The position numbers were made by a program, and so were the translations under genes. Of a stretch of 64,000 bases of DNA, positions 44,398 through 54,286 are shown piece by piece. Positions within the stretch are counted from its first letter, which is position 1, and every line of letters begins with the position of its first letter. Source of the stretch: Polynucleobacter sp. MG-6-Vaara-E2 (lineage in GTDB: Bacteria > Pseudomonadota > Gammaproteobacteria > Burkholderiales > Burkholderiaceae); assembly GCF_018687695.1 (NCBI RefSeq), contig NZ_CP061303.1, forward strand, positions 1,317,750-1,381,749, in the 5' to 3' direction. The notes beneath the pieces are model-generated. The model saw only the letters and a list, made by a program, of their open reading frames with translations. It was not told where the DNA came from and made no database searches.

Positions 44398-45267
44398 TTA
44401 AAGTTTGGAAAACAAGTTACTTTGCTGAAGTTTAGCAAACATCGCCTGAGCTGCGTTTAATAAGGTCTGGGCTTTAGTGTAAGCCGCTGTTGCTGCAGCC
44501 ATATCGGTGTCCAAAATGTCCGAGGAAGCAGCCTTGATTTGTGTACCCATGGCAGTTGTCACTCTTTTCGAAACATCTAACTGGCTAGAAATAGCCCCAC
44601 TCGTTTGCTGAGCTGTCATTAATTGGTCATAAGATGCGTTTAAGTTCGTCGATATTGTCGCTGCATCGCCTGCAATGGCTTGCGCGCCATTAGCACGACC
44701 ATCTAAGTAACTCACAAAACTGTCGATACTACTGTAAAGCGATGAGGATTGAGGGTCGCTAGAAGAGCCGCCAATGCCGAAGGCTAAATTAAATTGCACC
44801 CCCGAGTCGACCATCACATTAGGCTCTATTTGAACTTGATTGACTACGTCGGAAAAAATGGCGTGACCACTAGCGTCTTTGGCTGCCATTTGACTAACAA
44901 TAGTGTCACGGATTGACTCAGCTTGAATTTTTAAGGCCCCATAATTGGAGGGACTTAAGGCGGTATTTTGTGACTGTACGAATAATTGCTTTAGGGTAGT
45001 AAATTGGTTCAAAATACTATCCATCTGGGTTTGAGCATTATTATGGATGCTCGTAACGATATCTTGATTGCTCTTGAACATCTGCAAACGAGAGGTATCA
45101 AAATCTAGCTCTACACCCCTTGATACAGCATAGATACTATCTGAGGCCTTACTGTAATTTTTGCCAGTATTAATTTTTTGTTGCCATTCAGTAGCGCTGA
45201 CCAAACTATTATTCATAGAATCGACGCCGGCGTCTAACACTTGATTGGTGCTAATTCGAATACTCAT
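44398..45267 (-). CDS. flgL: Hook-filament junction protein FlgL
   Basis: 289 residues with flagellin-like ends: MSIRISTNQVLDAGVDSMNN and QTLLNAAQAMFAKLQQSNLFSKL-type helices that form the coiled D0/D1 core. The middle domain is small (E. coli FlgL is 317). FlgL joins the hook, through FlgK, to the filament. It lies 9 bp after flgK. Confidence 0.93.
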   Translation of the reverse strand: MSIRISTNQVLDAGVDSMNNSLVSATEWQQKINTGKNYSKASDSIYAVSRGVELDFDTSRLQMFKSNQDIVTSIHNNAQTQMDSILNQFTTLKQLFVQSQNTALSPSNYGALKIQAESIRDTIVSQMAAKDASGHAIFSDVVNQVQIEPNVMVDSGVQFNLAFGIGGSSSDPQSSSLYSSIDSFVSYLDGRANGAQAIAGDAATISTNLNASYDQLMTAQQTSGAISSQLDVSKRVTTAMGTQIKAASSDILDTDMAAATAAYTKAQTLLNAAQAMFAKLQQSNLFSKL

Positions 45268-45276
45268 AATCTACTC

Positions 45277-46806
45277 TCAATTCATGATCGATAGAAGCGC
45301 ATTGAACATTTGATTGCCAGTCTGCAATACCTTAGTTGATGCCGTATATAACTGCTGATACTTCAATAGATTTGCAGCTTCCTCATCAAGGTTGACTCCT
45401 GAAACTGAATCTTTTTGACTTTTCAGGTTGGCCATCACTGCAGTATCTGCTTTTTGAGTACTTTTCCAAGTTGCCACTTGAACACCAACATCACTTACTA
45501 AACTTGCGCTACTACCAATAAATATCGAGCTTTGCTTTTGTAAAGTATTAGCTGCATCAGATGTAATAAGGGAATTGCCCATCACATCAAAATAGGCAGC
45601 AGTATCGGTTGGAGCCAGAGAAATAAAATTAGCGGCCTTAAAACCAGAAGCGGTTAGGCTGTTGCTTGAGTCTGCTAAATAGTTATAAAGTCGATCGATA
45701 TTTTCTTGTGAATTAATCCCCGATACCAACTGTCCATATGAATCTGCCACACTATTAATATCGGCAGTGATATCCCCTTCTAGACTAGGAAGTTTTTGAG
45801 CGCCCACCTGAAAACCAAAAATAGCGAGCAAGGGATTAGTCTGAGTGAAAACATTGTTTGCTGTTTGACTAGCTGTATTGGCAGCAGACACTAGACCCAG
45901 TGCAATCGTATCTAATCGCTGGTCAATTTTAGGTACAAAGGTATTAACCAATTCTAATAATGCGCCTGCTTGACCGCCCTCTAAGTGTTGAACACTAGTA
46001 AGCGTTGTATTGTCTGACCCACTCTTTAATGAATAGACTGCTGTATGCATGTCTTGTCCACCATTCATCACCAGCTTATTGGCTACTGTACGATCAACCA
46101 AGGGCATGCCTGCAATTAAATGTGTGGCTGTACCATCGGCATTAATGAGCGATTGTCCACCTACCAACTTTTGTAGCTGAGATAATAAGCGGTCTCGCTC
46201 ATCCAACAAATCTGCTGATGGATAAGAATTGCCAGAACTAGTGCCTTTAATAATTTGAGCATTGATTTGTGCCAACTCAGGCAACAGGGTATTTACCTGC
46301 GCAGCGGTATCGGCCAAACCTTTTTTAGCGTCACTCGTGATTTGTGAGGTTAAGCTGCTCATCCCCACAATGCGTCTTGCTACCTCATTAGCTGAGGCAG
46401 TAATCGCTGCGGCTTGCGGTTTACTAGTAGGATCGGCTGCATAGGTACCAACAGCATTAAAGAAATTGCTAATCGCAGTATTTAATCCGGTTGACTGGTC
46501 AGCCACCAAGGTATCGATTCCTTGAGTGTATTGCACTAAGGTGTCTGAATAACTCGATTTAGCCTGCTGAGACAAAACCTGAGAATTCAGCAATGAAGAG
46601 TATTGACGTGTAAAACCCTCTACAGCAAAACTCGTACCATTGAGCATCAAAGAATTGGGTGCTAGGGCATTAATTGTGGCATCTGCAGTGCGACGCGTGA
46701 AACCATCTACTGAAGCACCAGCAACGTTTTGTGAGGTTGTCAGAATGCCTGCCTGCGCTATATTTAAGGCAGACATTGCAGAATCGGTAATGGAGTAGAC
46801 GCCCAT
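45277..46806 (-). CDS. flgK: Hook-filament junction protein FlgK
   Basis: 509 residues. The N-terminus SALNIAQAGILTTSQNVAG matches the flagellar rod/hook signature ahead of a large variable region. The C-terminus (VNLDEEAANLLKYQQLYTASTKVLQ, positions about 470-494) is the classic FlgK ending. It is exported after the hook is complete. 13 bp after flgJ. Confidence 0.94.
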   Translation of the reverse strand: MGVYSITDSAMSALNIAQAGILTTSQNVAGASVDGFTRRTADATINALAPNSLMLNGTSFAVEGFTRQYSSLLNSQVLSQQAKSSYSDTLVQYTQGIDTLVADQSTGLNTAISNFFNAVGTYAADPTSKPQAAAITASANEVARRIVGMSSLTSQITSDAKKGLADTAAQVNTLLPELAQINAQIIKGTSSGNSYPSADLLDERDRLLSQLQKLVGGQSLINADGTATHLIAGMPLVDRTVANKLVMNGGQDMHTAVYSLKSGSDNTTLTSVQHLEGGQAGALLELVNTFVPKIDQRLDTIALGLVSAANTASQTANNVFTQTNPLLAIFGFQVGAQKLPSLEGDITADINSVADSYGQLVSGINSQENIDRLYNYLADSSNSLTASGFKAANFISLAPTDTAAYFDVMGNSLITSDAANTLQKQSSIFIGSSASLVSDVGVQVATWKSTQKADTAVMANLKSQKDSVSGVNLDEEAANLLKYQQLYTASTKVLQTGNQMFNALLSIMN

Positions 46807-46819
46807 TTATTTACCTTAA

Positions 46820-47266
46820 TTAAGGATTGCTCACAAATCCATTCGGTCTTTGCAATGATTGCGAAGTTTCAGCCGAAAGAGGTGCCGAGCGAGGAGTGTT
46901 TAATGGTTTTACGGCTACTTCTTGAATTCCACTTAGTTTTGCTCGGTTAGATTGCGCAATTAGCTGTTCAGCCATTTGTTTTCCAAATCCAACGCCTTGC
47001 CCCTGGGAAAGCAAATCAGCCACATGATCGTCCATGATCTCAAGATACGACTTGGAAGTACTACTTTGCTCATCCATGCCGTTTAAATTTGTATTGCGGG
47101 CTGAACTGAGCATCTGCCTCAATAAGGTACGCTCAAATCCCTGTGCAGCCTGCTTTAATTTAGCGTCATTAGTAGAGGTAGATGGTGATGTTTTAACAAC
47201 AGCGGCGCCCTGCAACATTCTTGCGCTATTAGGATCGATAGAAGGTGTCAGATGATTAACATCCAT
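46820..47266 (-). CDS. flgJ: Rod cap protein FlgJ, short form lacking the peptidoglycan hydrolase domain
   Basis: 148 residues, containing only the rod-binding domain: LKQAAQGFERTLLRQMLSSAR (about 38-58), YLEIMDDHVADLLSQGQGVGFGKQMAEQL (about 73-101). E. coli FlgJ is 313 residues with a C-terminal glucosaminidase. The single-domain form is known in several lineages, where a separate hydrolase opens the wall. The tail is Pro/Ser-rich. It abuts flgI, sharing one base. Confidence 0.92.
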   Translation of the reverse strand: MDVNHLTPSIDPNSARMLQGAAVVKTSPSTSTNDAKLKQAAQGFERTLLRQMLSSARNTNLNGMDEQSSTSKSYLEIMDDHVADLLSQGQGVGFGKQMAEQLIAQSNRAKLSGIQEVAVKPLNTPRSAPLSAETSQSLQRPNGFVSNP

Positions 47267-48396
47267 TAAATCACCTCTAATTCTGCACGCAATGCACCAG
47301 CAGCCCTTAGAGATTGCAAAATAGAAATAAGGTCTTGTGGGGTAGCGCCCATCATATTAAGGGCCTTAACCACTTGGTCTAAAGAGGCTCCTCCTGGGAC
47401 AGCAATCAGACTATTTTCCTTACCACTATCACTAATCGTTGCAGTATCTTCAGTGGCGGTAGTGGTCTGTCCGCGACTAAATGGTAATGGCTGGCTTACT
47501 GTGGGCGACTGCTGGATTTTGATCGTTAAGTTACCGTGCGCTACAGCGGACGGTGAAAGCTTGACCGCTTGATTCATGACCACAGAGCCTGTACGTGAAT
47601 TTAATATTACCCGCGCTGGTTGACTACCCATCGGTACATCTAAATCTTGCAAAGCTGCCATAAATGCAGTTCTTTTTAATGGCTCTGTGGGAACGCGTAC
47701 ATTTAGGGATCTAGCATCAATAGGTAATGCCGTTCCAACACCAAAACGACGACCAATCGTCTCTGCCGTTCTTTGCATCAATGAAAAATCCGCCTGACGT
47801 AGATCAAGTTGCACAAACTCATCAACTAAGAGCGCTGGGACCGCCCTTTCGACAATACCGCCAGAAGGAATTCGCCCAGCTGATAAATGGTTCACAGAAG
47901 TTGCAGCGCCACCCGTTGCAGCACGTGAACCTCCAATAACAATATTTCCTTGAGCCTGAGCATACACTTGACCGTCAGCAGCCTTAAGCGGTGTCATCAC
48001 TAATGTGCCACCTTTTAGGCTGGTTGAATTTCCCAAAGAGGAAACTGTCACATCGATTTGTTGACCAGGTCTTGAAAGCGCCGGGAATTCTGCAGTGACC
48101 ATCACCGCCGCTGTATTACGCAGCTGAGTTTGATTACCCGTTGATGGCAAAGTAACGCCTAACACCCCGATCATTTGCAAGACACTTTGTAGTGTAAATG
48201 GTGTCTGAGTTGTTTGATCACCCGTGCCATCTAAACCAACCACTAGGCCATAACCCACAAGTTGATTTGATCTTTGACCTGCGGTGTCTGCAATATCCTT
48301 AATGCGATCGGCAAAGCAGATGTTATTAAAGCAACTAATACTTACTAAGATGAGTAAGCCTTTTGTGCACCAAGAGAAGAAATCGTTGATCTTCAT
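47266..48396 (-). CDS. flgI: P-ring protein FlgI
   Basis: 376 residues. A signal peptide ends at CFA-D (about 29), then RIKDIADTAGQRSNQLVGYGLVVGL, the standard FlgI opening. The end SLDQVVKALNMMGATPQDLISILQSLRAAGALRAELEVI-type segment is the family C-terminus. It forms the periplasmic bushing in the peptidoglycan layer. The start overlaps the flgH stop by one base. Confidence 0.96.
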   Translation of the reverse strand: MKINDFFSWCTKGLLILVSISCFNNICFADRIKDIADTAGQRSNQLVGYGLVVGLDGTGDQTTQTPFTLQSVLQMIGVLGVTLPSTGNQTQLRNTAAVMVTAEFPALSRPGQQIDVTVSSLGNSTSLKGGTLVMTPLKAADGQVYAQAQGNIVIGGSRAATGGAATSVNHLSAGRIPSGGIVERAVPALLVDEFVQLDLRQADFSLMQRTAETIGRRFGVGTALPIDARSLNVRVPTEPLKRTAFMAALQDLDVPMGSQPARVILNSRTGSVVMNQAVKLSPSAVAHGNLTIKIQQSPTVSQPLPFSRGQTTTATEDTATISDSGKENSLIAVPGGASLDQVVKALNMMGATPQDLISILQSLRAAGALRAELEVI

Positions 48397-49118
48397 CAGA
48401 AAGGCGCCAACTTTAGCATTAGGCGCGTAAACCAGCCGGTACTTTGAGTATCATCAGTAGCGCCGCGGCCACGATACTCAATGCGAGCATCTGCAACTTG
48501 CTGTGATGAAACTTGATTAAATACGAGTGTATTTGGATTAACAATACCGCCAAAGCGAATAATTTCTTCTTCGTTACTAACAGCAACCTGTTTTTCACCA
48601 GCAACAACTAAATTTCCGTTAGATAGAATTTCTACAACGGTAACTGTAATCGTTCCAGCAAAGGTATTACTGGCAGCGCTCGAGCCAGAACCTTCACTCT
48701 TGATGTCTCCTGTGCCTGCAAAATTGGCTGCATTAGCAAGGCTAAACATTGCCCCATTAAATGTTGGGCTATTATTACCAAACGTTGAAGTACCATTTGC
48801 TTTACGTGCTGCCGCCATACCGGAATTTTTCGCCGCACTGGTTGTTTCATTCAGCAGCACTGTTAGCGTATCGCCAACGTTTCTAGCGCGTCGATCTTCA
48901 AATAGCGGTCTATGGCTGACTGCATTAATATAGGGTCCTCCAGAATTGGCTGGATACAGACTGCCCATATTTGCAGACGTTTCCTGGATAGGGCGTGGTC
49001 TTGCAGTCGTTGGTGTAGACAATAAAGAAGGTCGGTCGGCACTAGCGCAAGCGGCCAACAAAATGGCACTCACAGCGCTTACTAAGCCATAACGAAAAAG
49101 TCTACCTAGATGAATCAT
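48396..49118 (-). CDS. flgH: L-ring lipoprotein FlgH
   Basis: 240 residues. Lipobox LAAC-A puts the lipid-modified Cys at about 24. GDTLTVLLNETTSAAKNSG (about 82-100) and the ADARIEYRGRG segment near the end are FlgH signatures. It forms the outer-membrane ring. It overlaps flgG and flgI by one base each, indicating translational coupling. Confidence 0.96.
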   Translation of the reverse strand: MIHLGRLFRYGLVSAVSAILLAACASADRPSLLSTPTTARPRPIQETSANMGSLYPANSGGPYINAVSHRPLFEDRRARNVGDTLTVLLNETTSAAKNSGMAAARKANGTSTFGNNSPTFNGAMFSLANAANFAGTGDIKSEGSGSSAASNTFAGTITVTVVEILSNGNLVVAGEKQVAVSNEEEIIRFGGIVNPNTLVFNQVSSQQVADARIEYRGRGATDDTQSTGWFTRLMLKLAPF

Positions 49119-49903
49119 TATTGCCCCAAATTGCTAACGCGTTGCAAAATTTGATCAGAAGCAGTTACTGCTCTAGTGTTAATTTCATAGGCGCGCTGCG
49201 CTGCAATTAGATTAACCAATTCTTCAGCAACGTTCACATTGGACTGCTCAATGTAGTACTGATTCATCGTACCCATACCATTGAGCCCAGGTAGACCGTT
49301 TGTTGCATTACCAGAGGCTGGTGAAGCGATATAGTTACCACCACCAAGAGCAACCAATCCTGCTGGGTTAATAAAGTTGGCCATCGACAGTTGACCGACT
49401 TGCGTTACATTTCCAGCCTGATCAGTGGCTTGCACTTGACCAGTCAAGCTAATCGTAAGAGAAGTTGCACTAATCGGAACTGTCAATCCAGGGGAAACGA
49501 CATTTCCTGATGAGGTCACAATTTGGCCAGTAGCGCTTTTACTAAATTGACCATTGCGGGTGTAAGCAGTAGTTCCATCAGCTAATGCAATTTGAAAGAA
49601 ACCATTTCCATTAATTGCAATATCTAATTGATTACCTGTTTGATACAAGGTGCCTTGCAGATTGTTTCTTTCAGTAGAGGTAATCGCTGAACCTGATCCC
49701 ACCTGAAGACCGGTAGGCAATAGGTTTTGTGCGTTAGCTGCAGAGCCAGAGGCACGGATAGTCGTGTAGAGTAAATCCTGAAATAAAGGCTGGACTCGCT
49801 TAAATGCTGTAGTAGACGCGTTAGCCAAATTATTAGATATCGTATCTAAATTCATCTGCTGGGCATCCATACCCGTTTTAGCAATCCATAGTGAACGTAA
49901 CAT
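49118..49903 (-). CDS. flgG: Distal rod protein FlgG
   Basis: 261 residues, the usual length. MLRSLWIAKTGMDAQQMNLD at the start, the GNGFFQI and TAYTRNGQFS segments, and LVNLIAAQRAYEINTRAV near the end are all FlgG features. It builds the 20-nm distal rod. 18 bp after flgF. Confidence 0.97.
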   Translation of the reverse strand: MLRSLWIAKTGMDAQQMNLDTISNNLANASTTAFKRVQPLFQDLLYTTIRASGSAANAQNLLPTGLQVGSGSAITSTERNNLQGTLYQTGNQLDIAINGNGFFQIALADGTTAYTRNGQFSKSATGQIVTSSGNVVSPGLTVPISATSLTISLTGQVQATDQAGNVTQVGQLSMANFINPAGLVALGGGNYIASPASGNATNGLPGLNGMGTMNQYYIEQSNVNVAEELVNLIAAQRAYEINTRAVTASDQILQRVSNLGQ

Positions 49904-49921
49904 TGTTTATCTTTCTTTCAT

Positions 49922-50683
49922 TTAGCTACGTGATAGGGATAATAGCGTCGTGGCTGATCTAGAATTTTGATCAGCTAAGGTGATTGATCGAGTATTTAAA
50001 TCGAATAGTCGATTTTGAGTAATCATCTGCACCATTGCCATCGTAGGGTTTACATTGCTCAACTCATAAGCGCCCTGCACAACTTTAACGCGTTGATCGG
50101 CTGCCGCTTGCTCACCTGGCAGATCAAATAAACCATCATCACCGCGAACCAAATTATTGGTGTTGGGATTGACCAGCTTTAATTTGCCGACTTGGTTCAG
50201 GTACTGTGTTCCAGGTATCTGAGTATAGACAGAGCCATCCTCTGCTATGTTCATAGTTGAACCAGTTGGGATAGTGATACTACCGCCCTCACCTACTACT
50301 GGTATTTCCTTGCCAACGCTTAATATTCCTTGGTCATTGACCATGAATTTGCCAGCGCGGGTATAGGCCTCTTTTCCATCTGGTCGTCGTACTGCAAAAA
50401 AACCATCACCCTTGATAGCCACATCTAAGGGATTAGAGGTAGTTTGTATTTGTCCGCCAGTAAAGTTACTTCCTGGCGTACTCTCAACTGCAAATACTCT
50501 TGTATCTGCGCCATTACCGGTAAAGGGCTCACCATCACCCTTTAACGGTACAGCCCGGAAAGCGCTGATGACTTCTCTAAAGCCTGGCGTTAAACCATTC
50601 GCCAGATTATTAGAGGTAACAGCCAACTGCTGCGTGGCAGCTGTTGCCCCTGTCATCGAAGTATAAGCGTATCGGTTAATCAT
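49922..50683 (-). CDS. flgF: Proximal rod protein FlgF
   Basis: 253 residues. TSMTGATAATQQLAVTSNNLAN opens the rod-protein coiled-coil; GDGFFAVRRPDGKEAYTRAG is the FlgF middle; MVQMITQNRLFDLNTRSI replaces the FlgG ending, which assigns it to FlgF. It comes 17 bp after flgE. Confidence 0.96.
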   Translation of the reverse strand: MINRYAYTSMTGATAATQQLAVTSNNLANGLTPGFREVISAFRAVPLKGDGEPFTGNGADTRVFAVESTPGSNFTGGQIQTTSNPLDVAIKGDGFFAVRRPDGKEAYTRAGKFMVNDQGILSVGKEIPVVGEGGSITIPTGSTMNIAEDGSVYTQIPGTQYLNQVGKLKLVNPNTNNLVRGDDGLFDLPGEQAAADQRVKVVQGAYELSNVNPTMAMVQMITQNRLFDLNTRSITLADQNSRSATTLLSLSRS

Positions 50684-50700
50684 AAATTAGCACTTACTGC

Positions 50701-52497
50701 TTATCGGCTCATATTGATTGCATCATCGACAATGGTTGCTGCTTGCAGTTTTAATGCTTGCGAAGTAGCGGAGTATTGTCTTTGTAGAACCATCAATTGA
50801 ACCAACTCTGCAGTTAGGTCTACGTTTGAGGCTTCTAATGATTTGGAACGGATTTGACCCAATAGGCCAGTTCCTGGCGCACTTAAAATCGGATCACCTG
50901 ATGCAGCAGTGGCTGCAAAAGTATTGCTACCATTTGGCATTAAACCATCTAGGTTATTAAATTGCGCCAAAATGAGCTGACCCTTAACTGCCTGCACTCC
51001 ATTGTCATAGGTTGCTGTTAACTTACCAGAGCTATCAATTGAATAGGCTGATAGATTCGATACGGTATGACCATCTTGAGAATTTGCGTAAGTTTGGGTC
51101 GGTGCAGTTAACGCTGTAGTGATATCGCTTGCAACTGTGAATTGCATAATACCGTTCTGGTTTGTTCGGCCATATGCAGCTACTGGAGAAGCACTTAATG
51201 CGTTGAGTTTAAAGCTTGTTGTTGCAAAATTCGCAGGCTTTCCATCAGCTCCTGTTGCTAGAGTATCAATATTGATACCGCCTAAAAATGCCATAGTACC
51301 GATTGACATTTGCTGTGTATTTAGCGAACCATCGCTCACCTTTCTAAAACTCATATCGCCATCCATGCCAGTGTCTGGATTGTGACCTACTTTATTACCG
51401 TCAATCGTCGCATAGACTTCAAATCGATCAGTTGTTGCTGTAAATTGAGCTAGCACTTCTGGATTACCACCTGAAGCTGCGGCATAAGCTACAGTTTGCT
51501 TGATTGGAATATGAGTGCCATCTGCTAACCTTAAATCATAGGTTGAGCCTACTGCATTCAAAGCACCGCCAGTTAGAGTTTTTTGCGCTCCCACAACACT
51601 CACTAATTCCGTATTAGCGGGATTGTTTACTGAGTCAATAATTTCTTTCTTACCAGCAGTCACCTTGTATTTGGCATCTTCACCTTTATAGGTGCTAGCA
51701 ATAAAACTTGACTGCTCATTTAATGGCCTATGATCGGTGTCATATTGCAATGGATGGGCTACTTCATCAGCATTAGCCGGAATAGGCTGCGTTGGATTGT
51801 AGGAATAAGCACCCGTGCCCTGCAGAGTTAATGTCAAAGGCTGCGAAGAAATCCGCTTATAGTACATGCTAAAAATATGGCCATTACCATTTTGGTCATA
51901 AATGGTTTGTGATGTTGCTTGACTGTAAGTAGTGCTATTGGTTGGATCAAAACGAATATCCATAGGAGGATTTCTTGTATCTAGGTTTAAATCTATTTTT
52001 GAATTGATCGTTGGTTGTGATGGAAGCGGCTCTGGGCTCAATACCATTGTAGATTTTGCGCCAGAAATAATATTTCCAGCGGTATCTGCTGGGTAACCCA
52101 CCACCAATAAACCACTTTGATTGACCATCCGGTTTTGGCTATCAGTGCCAAATTGACCGTTACGGGTGTATTCAAACTTACTTGGACTCTCAGTAGGAAC
52201 AGTTCCCACCACATTTTTGGCCAGCATAAACATACCTGGTCCAGTAATTGCTAAGTCCAGTGGATTTTGCGTAGTTTGCAGCGTTCCATAGGACTGGTCT
52301 CTTCTAATAGCCTGCTGCTGGGATCCCATACCAATTCGATCTTTTGCTTGCGCATCATTTGCCTTAAAGTACATATCTGCAAATACAAACTGCGCAGATT
52401 TAAATCCAACGGTTTGTGCGTTCGCGATGTCATTACTGACTACGTCAATAGCTTGTGATGTTGAGTCTAAGCCTGCTAATCCGATTCCATATCCCAT
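50701..52497 (-). CDS. flgE: Hook protein FlgE, long form
   Basis: 598 residues against about 400 in E. coli. The ends are canonical: GLAGLDSTSQAIDVVSNDIAN at the N-terminus and SNVDLTAELVQLMVLQRQYSATSQALK at the C-terminus. The extra length lies in the surface domains (about 150-450), where strain variation is common. The hook is a universal joint, and its outer domains face the medium. It has a Ser/Thr/Asn-rich middle. 32 bp after flgD. Confidence 0.95.
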   Translation of the reverse strand: MGYGIGLAGLDSTSQAIDVVSNDIANAQTVGFKSAQFVFADMYFKANDAQAKDRIGMGSQQQAIRRDQSYGTLQTTQNPLDLAITGPGMFMLAKNVVGTVPTESPSKFEYTRNGQFGTDSQNRMVNQSGLLVVGYPADTAGNIISGAKSTMVLSPEPLPSQPTINSKIDLNLDTRNPPMDIRFDPTNSTTYSQATSQTIYDQNGNGHIFSMYYKRISSQPLTLTLQGTGAYSYNPTQPIPANADEVAHPLQYDTDHRPLNEQSSFIASTYKGEDAKYKVTAGKKEIIDSVNNPANTELVSVVGAQKTLTGGALNAVGSTYDLRLADGTHIPIKQTVAYAAASGGNPEVLAQFTATTDRFEVYATIDGNKVGHNPDTGMDGDMSFRKVSDGSLNTQQMSIGTMAFLGGINIDTLATGADGKPANFATTSFKLNALSASPVAAYGRTNQNGIMQFTVASDITTALTAPTQTYANSQDGHTVSNLSAYSIDSSGKLTATYDNGVQAVKGQLILAQFNNLDGLMPNGSNTFAATAASGDPILSAPGTGLLGQIRSKSLEASNVDLTAELVQLMVLQRQYSATSQALKLQAATIVDDAINMSR

Positions 52498-52529
52498 TTT
52501 TTGCTCCTTAGCTTAATTTCTTAATTAAA

Positions 52530-53222
52530 TTAATTGATCCACTGCTGGATTGTTGATGCATTAATCTGTCTACCATCGACCAATGTGAGTAGTGAGTCAC
52601 CATTAGTCCCCTTACTTACAGCCGCTACAGGTGATGCTACATATACAGTTGGCGACTCTGAGTTACCGGCTGTATTCTTGCCACTAATACTGATGCTGTA
52701 GTTGCCTGCAGCCACCTTATTACCACTTGAATCTATGCCATCCCACGCAAAATTTTTCATTCCAGCAACTAAGGTCCCTAAATCAGCAGTGTTGATAACA
52801 TTTCCACTGCTATCGGTAATAGTTGCAACAACAGAGCTTAGAGGATTAGCTGCATTGGCACCAAGAACTACTGAATTAGTCCCGTCAAAAGAAATACTAT
52901 TACCCGCTACCTCAGGGCTATGGCCAATCAGCGCAGCCTGATTCATAAAATTTACGCTCTGCATTTGATTGAGCATGGCCGTCATTGAGGTATTCATATT
53001 GCTCATACTCGTTACCATATTGAGCTGAGACATTTGGGATGTCATCGTCGATGCATCCATTGGTGCCATCGGATCCTGATTTTGGATCTGCGCTATCAAT
53101 AGCTTTAAAAAGTTCTGAGTTTGATCTGATGCTGAAGTTCCACTCGATGAACTCGTAGCAGAGCTTGCCGCTACAGTTGGATCGTAGACAGGAATATTGC
53201 TCATTGGTCCGGTTGTTGTCAT
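52530..53222 (-). CDS. flgD: Hook cap protein FlgD
   Basis: 230 residues. The N-terminal part NFLKLLIAQIQNQDPMAPMD is the FlgD signature; the rest folds as an Ig/Tudor-like cap (about 90-220). It caps the growing hook and is discarded later. 40 bp after flgC. Confidence 0.95.
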   Translation of the reverse strand: MTTTGPMSNIPVYDPTVAASSATSSSSGTSASDQTQNFLKLLIAQIQNQDPMAPMDASTMTSQMSQLNMVTSMSNMNTSMTAMLNQMQSVNFMNQAALIGHSPEVAGNSISFDGTNSVVLGANAANPLSSVVATITDSSGNVINTADLGTLVAGMKNFAWDGIDSSGNKVAAGNYSISISGKNTAGNSESPTVYVASPVAAVSKGTNGDSLLTLVDGRQINASTIQQWIN

Positions 53223-53262
53223 TTTCTTAGCTCTTTATCTATTGATCTATTTCAAAAAAATT

Positions 53263-53667
53263 CTAGCGACCTAAATCCAAAGTCTTTAACATCAGTTGAC
53301 GTGTCACATTCATTGCTTCAACATTCATTTGATACGAACGAGACGCTGAAATCATGTTGACCATCTCTTCAACTGGATTGACATTGGGCATTTCTACATA
53401 GCCTGCAGCATTGGCTTTTGGATGTCCCGGGCGATATTCCATCCGCAGTGGGGCGTCACTTTCAACAATTTTGCTCACAGCCACGCCGGCGCCAGGTGAA
53501 TTGGGGGTGGTTATTGCACTAAATTCAACCTGCCGTGCGCGGTATGGACGTCCATCTGGACCAGACATACTTTCTGCGTTGGCAATATTGGAGGCGGTAG
53601 TATTGAGACGCATTGCTTGTGCTGTCAATGCAGAGGATCCAATATTAAAGGCGGCTAATAAACTCAT
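53263..53667 (-). CDS. flgC: Proximal rod protein FlgC
   Basis: 134 residues, full length. AFNIGSSALTAQAMRLNTTASNIANA at the start and EEMVNMISASRSYQMNVEAMNVTRQL near the end are the rod-protein signature. It overlaps the end of flgB by 4 bases, so translation is coupled. Confidence 0.97.
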   Translation of the reverse strand: MSLLAAFNIGSSALTAQAMRLNTTASNIANAESMSGPDGRPYRARQVEFSAITTPNSPGAGVAVSKIVESDAPLRMEYRPGHPKANAAGYVEMPNVNPVEEMVNMISASRSYQMNVEAMNVTRQLMLKTLDLGR

Positions 53668-54080
53668 GATGCCTGTCCTGTAATCGCAGACATTCGCGCG
53701 CGCAATGTACTACTCAACAAACCTAGTGCTGACTCAGTAAGTACTGAGTTCTTGGTAAATTCGCTAAGCTCAACGTCACCGTCGACTGTGTTGTCATCTT
53801 TAGATGGCTGATTTGGCACTCGATACAGTAAACGTGGATCTTCTTTAGTAATCTTTCCTTCAATATGTCCAGCATGGGTTGTCACCATCGAAACATCCAT
53901 TGACGGCTGAGTACCTTCCATCTGGGCCTTCAATACGTCAGCAAAGCGAATATCCCTAGCCTTAAAACCAGGGGTATCAGAGTTTGCCAAGTTATTACCC
54001 AAGATTTGTTGGCGAAAGGTACGCAACTTTAGCGCGGCTTCGCCAAAACTTAATGGGTCGTATTGCGGCACTACATTCAT
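53664..54080 (-). CDS. flgB: Proximal rod protein FlgB, first gene of the hook-basal-body operon
   Basis: 138 residues, canonical: ALKLRTFRQQILGNNLANSDTPGFKARD is the rod signature. GGAGGAG 4-5 nt before the ATG is a strong ribosome site. The gene is preceded by a sigma-54 promoter (54141-54156) that should drive the flgBCDEFGHIJKL run and possibly motAB beyond it. flgA, flgM and flgN, frequent neighbours, are missing here. Confidence 0.97.
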   Translation of the reverse strand: MNVVPQYDPLSFGEAALKLRTFRQQILGNNLANSDTPGFKARDIRFADVLKAQMEGTQPSMDVSMVTTHAGHIEGKITKEDPRLLYRVPNQPSKDDNTVDGDVELSEFTKNSVLTESALGLLSSTLRARMSAITGQAS

Positions 54081-54140
54081 ATTTACTCCTCCCTAATTGG
54101 GAATGACATACCTGAGGGGGAAAATCCTCATGTGTAGATA

Positions 54141-54156
54141 TGCAAAGAGCGTGCCA
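54141..54156 (-). promoter_or_regulatory. Sigma-54 promoter of flgB
   Basis: On the minus strand TGGCAC-GCTCT-TTGCA matches the -24/-12 consensus (TGGCAC N5 TTGCA) at every conserved position with the exact spacing. The expected start site is about 49 nt before the flgB ATG. Activity requires an AAA+ activator of FlrC/FleQ/FlbD type, not visible in this window. Confidence 0.9.
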
Positions 54157-54213
54157 GTTTTAAACTAATGCCAGAAATTTCAGATAAGCCCTATTGATTA
54201 ATCTCTGGATCTA

Positions 54214-54286
54214 TCAAAAAGGGCTATTTTTTGGGTCAAAAATAGATAATCACGTTCAAAAAGGGCAAAATTTGCCGTTTTTGAAC
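54214..54286. promoter_or_regulatory. Upstream activator-type repeats with 16-bp inverted repeat
   Basis: TCAAAAAGGGC occurs at 54214-54224 and 54256-54266, 42 bp apart (about four helical turns). The second copy lies in an inverted repeat: 54254-54269 (GTTCAAAAAGGGCAAA) against 54271-54286, with one mismatch. They lie about 60-130 bp upstream of the sigma-54 promoter, where enhancer sites are usually found. Confidence 0.6.
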
